A stretch of 64,000 nucleotides of DNA from Mytilus edulis (taxonomy: Eukaryota > Mollusca > Bivalvia > Mytilida > Mytilidae), in the NCBI RefSeq assembly GCF_963676685.1, contig NC_092344.1, positions 94,642,749 to 94,706,748 on the forward strand, written 5' to 3'. Under the pieces are notes generated by a model. The model saw only the letters and a list, made by a program, of their open reading frames with translations, was not told the origin of the DNA and searched no databases. Positions within the stretch are counted from its first letter, which is position 1. Each line of letters opens with the position of its first letter. Made by a program: the position numbers and the translations under genes. Below are positions 57,425 to 64,000 of the stretch, piece after piece.

Positions 57425-57475
57425 ATGGTACGTTTCAAAACCGTTCAGGATCTCCTGGTTGCACACAGGACATTA
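57425..57475 (+). repeat. Diverged terminal repeat of the GTACGTCTAAAC family
   Basis: GGTACGTTTCAAAACCGTTC and TCTCCTGGTTGCACACAGGA align with the terminal 50 bp at 55741 and 58810 with several substitutions. Confidence 0.45.
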
Positions 57476-58800
57476 AGTAACTTAGGACATATATATATAA
57501 TAGTAAGAGTTCAGGGTATACATTCGATAACTAACATATTTTATAATTTTGTTATTTTTGTTTTGATAAAATCAGAGACATATAATACATGTAGTGAGAC
57601 ATATATATATTTGTGTCTCTGAAAAAATCAAACCATCTTTAAAGAAGTTATTTCAGTTTGAATCGACTGTCTTTTGCATTAGAATTCCAAAACGTTAAAT
57701 TAATGTTATTTACAAATGCCAAAACCTGCAAGAAAGAAACATTTATATTCGGTGATTTTTACACTAAACGTTTTCGTAATTTGTTTTAAAAAATATTAAA
57801 AAGTACATGTACATCGTTTTTTCAAGATTTGTATAGTAACTGGTTTAATTAAGTCCCCTTGATGAAATTTAAATTGCGAGACGCTAATTAATAAACTATG
57901 ATCTATCTATCGGCATGCGTCGTTATTTGTGATACGTCACGGATGACCGATGATCATATTCAATACGATATACCAATCATCATTTGAATTTGGTCAATTG
58001 ATCTTTAATAATTAGGACTAATTGGTGATGGCAGAGAATAAGTCGCTGGTGATGGTTAAAAACACATAGAAGTAAACTTTGCAAAGAAAAAAGGTTTCCT
58101 CGGAAAAAATTATGAAAATATATGAATATGCTAAATATTTTTTTTTTCCGAAATAATAATTAAAGACGTTTAGAAATAACAAATTTTCACAGTTGGGAAA
58201 TTTTCAATTCAAGTTATTTCATTTTGAAAACGTTGAGAAATATAGATCTTATTATATGTTAAATGTGGGCCGCTTGGAGATCAACTTGTGAAACCCTGCA
58301 TAATTAGGGTTTGTCTACTTTCGTCTTTTTCAATTGCCAAACATTCTATAATCAAGGATTTGTACAAGGCCTTGTTATAATGAATATTATCGCCAATATC
58401 ACCATAATTAAATAAAGAACAGATACAATATTCGCCTAAAGAGTTTGCCATCTAACAATTCAAAATGAAATGTTGAGTCGAAACTGAGGTACCAAATCTA
58501 TAAAAAGAATCACTATTTTAGTCGAAATTAAACTGTATATATTCTTTTTTTCAAAACTCCTGAAATAATTTAACATTGTCTATAGAGAGCTTACATATGC
58601 AAATCTGTTTAGAAGTATGTGAGCGTAAATAAAATTTGTTTATTACCCCCCCCCCCCCCCTTTTTCCTTCTATAAAATTTAATTGTAAACGATTTTCGTT
58701 CTTAATTTGTGTTTGCTCATTAACTGGGGTTCATGCTGTCAAAAAACAAAAATGTCTCCTTGTGTAAAAGTTATTGATAAAAAAAAAATTGAAGCTTCCA
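57476..58800. other. AT-rich sequence, nothing identified
   Basis: No supported gene. A C-homopolymer lies at 58647-58660. Confidence 0.3.
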
Positions 58801-59457
58801 GAAGAATAACAGTACGTCTAAACACCGCTTGAAGGACCTCCTGATTGCACTCATGACATACGAAGTGCACTCAGGACCCTTTATAGTCATCGCACACAGG
58901 ATGGATGCATATATTCTTTATACGCTTCTTATTTTAGAGTTAATAAATTTGGTAGAATTTGAAATCGAACTTAGATAGATATGTTACATTTGTAATTCTT
59001 AGAAAATAATAAGGGCACGTGTCACTGATTACACAACTACTGAGCCATGAATTATCCAATCAACAAAATTAATTGGATTATCTTTATTGTTGTTTTATAC
59101 ATTGTGTTGTTAGTACAGTGTGACCATACGGGAAGTAATATTGTGACGTCTAGAATGAATATCACGATGTTTTAAGATTTTCGTCTTTTATTAAGATTTC
59201 GTTCCATAAATTTTTAAGTTTTATTCTTAATTTTATTATCATGTCCTGGACCAGTAATTAATTCTTTGCACGAGTTTGAAAAGGGAAATAAATGTTCATA
59301 CTTTAAAAGAATTTATATTAATTAAAGTTTTGTATATGGAATCCGTTCTGAAAATGAACTTGTCTCCGTTTTCGTCTCCGTTTTTTAAAAATTATGATAT
59401 TTTGGGTATAATTATTTCTAAAAAAAATATGTAAGTTAGATTGTAGTAGCGAGAAAT

Positions 59458-59525
59458 TATAAAAAAGAAGATGTGGTATGATTGCTAATGAGACAACTAT
59501 CCACAAAAGACCAAAATGACACAAA
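59458..59525 (-). repeat. Family A 3' fragment inside the 1,614-bp element
   Basis: AAGAAGATGTGGTATGATTG, CTAATGAGACAACTATCC and ACAAAAGACCAAAATGACAC. Confidence 0.6.
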
Positions 59526-60094
59526 CATTAACAAAGAAAGACTATTTCGAAGACAGTTTATTGACACGAAATCCGTTCAAACCACGACTAAGTCTTCGTG
59601 CACAGATTTCCGTTAAGGTTAAACTGAATATTGTACATAATTGTCTTCTCTTGTATAATGGTTTGTTGAGAATAAAGATATACAAATGTAATAAAATTTG
59701 ATATTCAGTCAACATTGTGTTTGTTTAAAAACTTGATTTAGATAGAGAGAGAGAAAAGAATCACACTGAAAAACAAAAAATCGAACTTGTTACAGAAAAA
59801 AAACTATAAAATAATTTTCTTTATTCGTGAACTGCAAAACACAACAAATTAATTTACCCGTCATCATGAAAAATAAACTGAAAAAGCACATCGAATGAGA
59901 TATATATTTTATTTTTTCTATATGCAAATTCATGTTAAAGGTAAAACTGAACTAAACAATACAATTCCTAAAAAACAATAAAGATAATCCAATCAATTTT
60001 GTTGATTGGATAATTCATGGCTCAGTAGTTGTGTAATCAGTGACACGTGCCCTCATTATTTTATAAGAATTAACATATCTATCTAAGTTCGATT

Positions 60095-60262
60095 CAGGCG
60101 CGGATCCAGAGGGGGGAGGGGGTTCCGGGTGGGTTGGAACCCCACCCTTTTTTTGACCGATCAATGCATTTGAATGGGGACATGTAGTTGAACCCCCCCC
60201 CCCCTTTTTTTGCCCTGGGTTAGGACCCCCCCCCCCTTTTAAAATGGCTGGATCCGCCCCTG
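60095..60262. mobile_element. hAT-like MITE, copy 3, nested in a terminal repeat
   Basis: Termini CAGGCGCGGATCCAG and CTGGATCCGCCCCTG; CGATT on both sides (60090-60094, 60263-60267). The other arm of the host element reads straight through this point (AAATCGAACTTAG at about 58965), giving an empty-site control. The interior is G/C-homopolymer rich with GATCAATGCATTTGAATG. Confidence 0.75.
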
Positions 60263-60432
60263 CGATTTCAACTTCTACCAAAATTTAACTCTAAAATAAG
60301 AAGCGTATAACGAATATAAACATCCATCATGTGTGCAGATATGATTACGGTAATGGGTCCTGAGTGCACTTTGTATGTCCTGAGTGCACTCAGGAGGTCC
60401 TGAGCGGTTGTTTAGACGTACCCGAAGAATAA

Positions 60433-61359
60433 ATCATTTCCTGAACCTAAAATACATTTATCTGTAATTAAAGAAAATTCGCCTAAAACATTCTCTCATA
60501 TAAAAATTCGCCTAAAACATTCTCTCATATATTTAAACAATTAATTGTAAAATAATTAATTCAACGTCGGACTTTCTGTCTGTTTACTAATACTTTTCTT
60601 GTTCAGTTTAGTTTATACCCATAATAGATGAACGGAAATAAGTACTTTTTTAAGGAAAATTTACAACTAGATGAACGGAATTAAGTACTTTTTAGGAAAA
60701 TTTACAACTCAAATTTTCAAAAACAAAATTCTACACTTTTTACCTGGATGTTTTTCTCTGTCTCGAAGCCGCAACCTTTGACCCCGTATCAAACGTAGCG
60801 ACCAACACCTCACATGACGTATTCTCGATGTTGAGGTATTGACAATATACAATCACATTTATCAATATACAGCAAGTAAGTAATTTGGTGTTGAATGCCA
60901 GTAGATCAGAATTTGTTAATTGAACTTTACCTGTTTAAGGGGCACTAGCTGCCAAATTCATGTTCTTCATCGATTTTAATAAAATTCACATTAAACGTGT
61001 ATATAGTGTTGAATTGTTTATTAAAATGTTGCGCACAATCTTGGCTGATATGCATAAAACCATTATATTTCATGACACTGCATGAAAAAGAAATTGACTT
61101 ATCGTATAATACCAGAACCAGAGACATATATATTGTATCTAATATCTCTGCCAGAACTAAAAAATAAACTACAGTAAGTCCACATACACATAAGATGTGA
61201 ATTAACAGAATAGAGAACAAAGGACAAAGAAAAAAAAGGAATAAAGAATAGTGAAAGAAAGAGAATAATGGAAAAAAGTGTAAGTTATTAAAAATATAAC
61301 TAAAAAAAGAAGACAGAAAAAAAGACACCCCTCCGAGACGAGCCTTACATGTACTGTTA
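60433..61359. other. AT-rich sequence upstream of LINE 2, nothing identified
   Basis: A short direct repeat, ATTCGCCTAAAACATTCTCT, occurs twice near 60478 and 60506, and ATGAACGGAA/TAAGTACTTTTT occurs twice near 60628 and 60671. The 155-residue minus-strand frame (60945-61412) overlaps the LINE 5' end and has no domain support. Confidence 0.3.
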
Positions 61360-63860
61360 TTAGTAGTTGAAGAAAATACAAGGAAAGAAAACACACTAGA
61401 TCTCATTCTCACTAATTCACCATCTCTAGTTCAGAGGGTAGATGTCCTCCCGGGTATATCAGACCATGATATGGTCTTCACAGAGTTTGACATGAATACC
61501 ATCACATTTAAGGATCAAGAAAGACTCATACCACAATATAAGAAAGCAAATTGGGAAGGTTTCAAAGAAGACCTAACAGCACTACATAAACAACTGAGTC
61601 AAATGTATAGATCTAAAATCATAAATGCAAATGATATGTGGGTAAGAATAAAGAATGCTCTGCTCAAAGGAATAAAAGATCATATACCACACAAAAAATC
61701 CAAGAAGAAAAATAAACACCCATGGATAAATGGTAATCTGAAAAAGCTGACAAAAAGACAACAACGACTCTACAAAAGAATGAAGAAATCACAAGATCCT
61801 AAAGTAAAAGAAGAATATAAAGCCCTAAAGAAAGATGTACAAAGAAAACAACGAAATGCGTATTGGCAATACATCGAAGATATTATCACTCCTCAAAACG
61901 ATGAGAAACCATTTGAGGGATCGAAGAAATTCTGGTCTTTTGTTAAACATAAAAGGAAAGAAAAGATTGGCATAACATCACTTATGAAAGAAGGAAAACT
62001 GTTTACTGAACCAGCGGATAAAGCGAACATCCTAAATGCACAATTTCAATCTGCATTCTCTGAAAAAAGCACATTCACAAAAGATCAATTTATATCATCT
62101 AAGCGAATGAAAACTAAGAATACATCACCAACTATGAAAAACATAACCATAACAACAGAGGGCATAGACAAACTACTGAAAAACCTGAACCCAAACAAAT
62201 CACCAGGTCCGGATGGAATATCACCTAGAATCCTCAAAGAACTACACAGTGAGACAGCACCTCTCCTACAGTTACTGTTTTCAAAATCCTTAGATACTGG
62301 AGTGGTTCCAAATGACTGGCGCTCAGCTAACGTGTCTCCGGTCTATAAGAAGGGCCAAAAGTATACTGCTTCAAACTATAGACCAATCTCACTGACGTCA
62401 ATTTGCTGTAAGGTAATGGAACATATAATTGTATCATCAATTATGACCCATGGTGAAAACAACACTATTCTGTACAAATTACAACATGGTTTCAGGAAAG
62501 GAAGGTCCTGTGAAACTCAGCTTATTGAATTTATTGACGACCTAGCTAATAACATGAACATGGGACAACAAACAGATGTGCTGATAATGGACTTTGCTAA
62601 GGCCTTTGATAAGGTCAACCACAGCTTACTAGTAAACAAACTACATACTTACGGAATAAAAGGCAACACAAATAGGTGGATAAAAAACTGGCTGAGTGGA
62701 AGAACACAAACTGTTGTACTAGAAGGATGCAATTCAACATCAGTCCCTGTTGACTCAGGAGTACCACAAGGCTCAGTCCTTGGGCCAAGCCTGTTTCTAT
62801 ACTACATCAACGATCTGCAAGAAGATTTAAATGCTACAGTTCGCCTGTTTGCAGATGATACCATCGCCTACCTGACAATAACATCAAAAGACAGTGGAAA
62901 AATACTACAAGAAGACCTTGATAAGTTAGCTGAATGGGAACAATTATGGTGCATGAAATTCCACCCCACAAACAAGAAAACACCAATTCAAACTTCATAC
63001 AATCTCCATGGTCACAATTTGGAAGAAGTGCAGGCAGCCAAATATTTAGGTCTCACCATTCAAAACAACCTAAAATGGGACCAACATATACAACAGATAA
63101 CTGATAAAGCAAATAAAACACTGGGATTCCTGAGGAGAAACATCAGAATATCATCAACAAAAGTAAAGAGCCAAGCTTATATTGGACTAGTAAGACCACA
63201 ATTAGAATATGCAGCATCTGTCTGGGACCCAGCAACAAAAGAATCAATCTACAAAATAGAACAGATACAAAGAAGAGCTGCAAGATACGTGACAAATAAG
63301 TACAAACCAACTGCAAGTGTCACAGAAATGATAGATCACCTAAAATGGAAACCACTGCAACAACGAAGAAAGGAAACCAGACTAGTGATGTTCTATAAAA
63401 TAGAGAATAATATGGTAGCAATAGAGAAAGAAGGACGACTCACACCATCAGTAAGAATAGGGAGAAATATACATCCTAAGGCATACCAAGTACCGCACTC
63501 ACGTATTGATGCACACAAGACATCATACTTACCACAGACTATAAGGGACTGGAACGCCTTACCACCAGACATCCCACAGGCAGAGACACTAGGTGCCTTC
63601 AAGGCCCTAGTGTCAAACCTCTAGAGCCTTGGAGGCTCCTACTGTTTTTAGCCAGTTTTTAAAGTTTAATTCAAATTCACTGTATATAGTTAGTTCCACG
63701 GTTTTACTTCAACAATTTATTTACTTGGATGTCTTCTCCTGCAAACGGAACTCGTCAGAAACTTATATAGCAGAATCTTCAGTTTGTTGAAGGAGGCTAT
63801 TACCCGACAGAAACAGAATTACCCAAGGTTAATTTTACGGCGGCTCATTTTATTTTGGCT
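61360..63860 (+). mobile_element. 5'-truncated CR1/jockey-like LINE, plus strand
   Basis: Homology starts abruptly at about 61360-61370 within the endonuclease (VEENTRKENTLDLILTN, then PGISDHD upstream of the first Met). It continues through the complete reverse transcriptase to the stop at 63624. This is the expected product of incomplete target-primed reverse transcription. A 3' UTR follows; the exact 3' end is not clear because no terminal microsatellite is visible. It is distinct from the minus-strand LINE, with only family-level similarity. Confidence 0.75.
61471..63624 (+). CDS. LINE reverse transcriptase ORF, 717 aa, open throughout
   Basis: The first Met lies just after the endonuclease motif GISDHD, so the true protein began further upstream. 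The frame is open back to about 61360. Residues 80-170 are the basic linker (KHPWINGNLKKLTKRQQRL). The polymerase starts at about 243 (KSPGPDGISPRILKE). It contains IMDFAKAFDKV (372-382), SGVPQGSVLGP (429-439) and the catalytic RLFADD (458-463). The C-terminal part has KYLGLTIQNNLKW, GFLRRNIRI, EYAASVWDP and IQRRAARYV. At FHPT|NKKTP (about 500) the usual Cys-containing KCxxL segment is missing, an in-frame deletion of roughly 8-10 residues. All catalytic aspartates are present, but without a full endonuclease the copy is not autonomous. Confidence 0.85.
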   Translation: MVFTEFDMNTITFKDQERLIPQYKKANWEGFKEDLTALHKQLSQMYRSKIINANDMWVRIKNALLKGIKDHIPHKKSKKKNKHPWINGNLKKLTKRQQRLYKRMKKSQDPKVKEEYKALKKDVQRKQRNAYWQYIEDIITPQNDEKPFEGSKKFWSFVKHKRKEKIGITSLMKEGKLFTEPADKANILNAQFQSAFSEKSTFTKDQFISSKRMKTKNTSPTMKNITITTEGIDKLLKNLNPNKSPGPDGISPRILKELHSETAPLLQLLFSKSLDTGVVPNDWRSANVSPVYKKGQKYTASNYRPISLTSICCKVMEHIIVSSIMTHGENNTILYKLQHGFRKGRSCETQLIEFIDDLANNMNMGQQTDVLIMDFAKAFDKVNHSLLVNKLHTYGIKGNTNRWIKNWLSGRTQTVVLEGCNSTSVPVDSGVPQGSVLGPSLFLYYINDLQEDLNATVRLFADDTIAYLTITSKDSGKILQEDLDKLAEWEQLWCMKFHPTNKKTPIQTSYNLHGHNLEEVQAAKYLGLTIQNNLKWDQHIQQITDKANKTLGFLRRNIRISSTKVKSQAYIGLVRPQLEYAASVWDPATKESIYKIEQIQRRAARYVTNKYKPTASVTEMIDHLKWKPLQQRRKETRLVMFYKIENNMVAIEKEGRLTPSVRIGRNIHPKAYQVPHSRIDAHKTSYLPQTIRDWNALPPDIPQAETLGAFKALVSNL

Positions 63861-64000
63861 TAGAAATAAACATAATTGACAAGTTTCCTTCCCCTGCATT
63901 CTCGATCCCACATGTAAATAGCACGGTGATTTTCAAAAAGACATTGATACATCATTACAACACACACTTGCCGTCAGTATTTGAATATATTGATTAAGAA
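63861..64000. other. Sequence after LINE 2, nothing identified
   Basis: No feature recognised before the window ends. Confidence 0.25.

Larger units (their letters stand above)
58810..60423. mobile_element. 1,614-bp DNA transposon, ~285-bp terminal inverted repeats, exact 9-bp duplication
   Basis: Left arm 58810-59096 and right arm 59971-60423 are reverse complements. They share GTACGTCTAAAC, AAGTGCACTCAGGACCC, CTTCTTATTTTAGAGTTAA, GGGCACGTGTCACTGATTAC and CTGAGCCATGAATTATCCAA. GAAGAATAA flanks both ends (58801-58809, 60424-60432). The right arm is lengthened by a nested MITE at 60095-60262. The ~875-bp centre has a family A fragment and no transposase. Long terminal repeats with a 9-bp duplication are what Mutator-like elements show; the superfamily call is inference. 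Confidence 0.8.

Noticed and set aside
57053..57466. 137-aa minus-strand ORF
   Set aside because: It runs through a hAT-like MITE and its flanks; no independent support.
60945..61412. 155-aa minus-strand ORF
   Set aside because: Low-complexity antisense of an A-rich region and of the LINE 2 5' end; no conserved motif.
1..64000. tRNA, rRNA or snRNA genes
   Set aside because: No cloverleaf with A and B box spacing or known conserved RNA core was recognised by eye; a covariance-model scan would be decisive.

Overview
The window looks like AT-rich nuclear DNA from a marine bivalve, most likely a Mytilus-type mussel. Evidence: spliced animal genes with GT-AG introns, CR1/jockey-like LINEs, many short inverted-repeat transposons, and several dispersed repeat families that I remember as typical of mussel genomes. 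The genus is inferred from memory of those repeats, not from a search. There are no operons, CRISPR arrays or recognisable RNA genes.

Layout. 1-3.2 kb: inverted clusters of a GGTCTGTTAAT motif and a TA-flanked MITE. 3.2-19.7 kb: a 3.4-3.8 kb unit present twice in direct orientation. Copy A is split by a 5,341-bp element (TA target duplication). Copy B is split by a 2,995-bp element (GTAAA duplication) and a 445-bp foldback (TA duplication). Each copy preserves the empty site of the other copy's insertions. 19.8-21.0 kb: a Harbinger-like element. 21.4-24.8 kb: the last three exons of a high-affinity choline transporter (SLC5A7/CHT1-like), with two apparent single-base deletions and no upstream exons in the window. 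25-37 kb: dispersed repeats and MITEs in AT-rich DNA. 37.4-47.1 kb: an unnamed secreted-protein gene with a signal-peptide exon and two or three further exons. Its introns hold a 161-bp tandem array, a decayed LINE endonuclease, a MITE built from ATCGACGTCC modules, and a minisatellite.

47.84-48.07 kb: the most unusual structure, 11 copies of the palindrome TCCCATGGGA every 19-21 bp, separated by unrelated AT-rich spacers. 50.4-51.7 kb: a composite repeat also present, inverted, at 40.0-42.1 kb. 52.3-53.0 kb: another inverted-repeat element. 53.1-55.7 kb (minus) and 61.4-63.6 kb (plus): two different LINEs. The first has one in-frame stop and broken endonuclease frames; the second has an intact 717-aa reverse transcriptase ORF but is 5' truncated. 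58.8-60.4 kb: a 1,614-bp element with ~285-bp terminal inverted repeats and an exact 9-bp target duplication, one arm of which carries a nested hAT-like MITE.

The host genes are a membrane choline transporter fragment and an extracellular protein; nothing suggests that they work together. Most of the remaining sequence is non-autonomous mobile DNA without a transposase.
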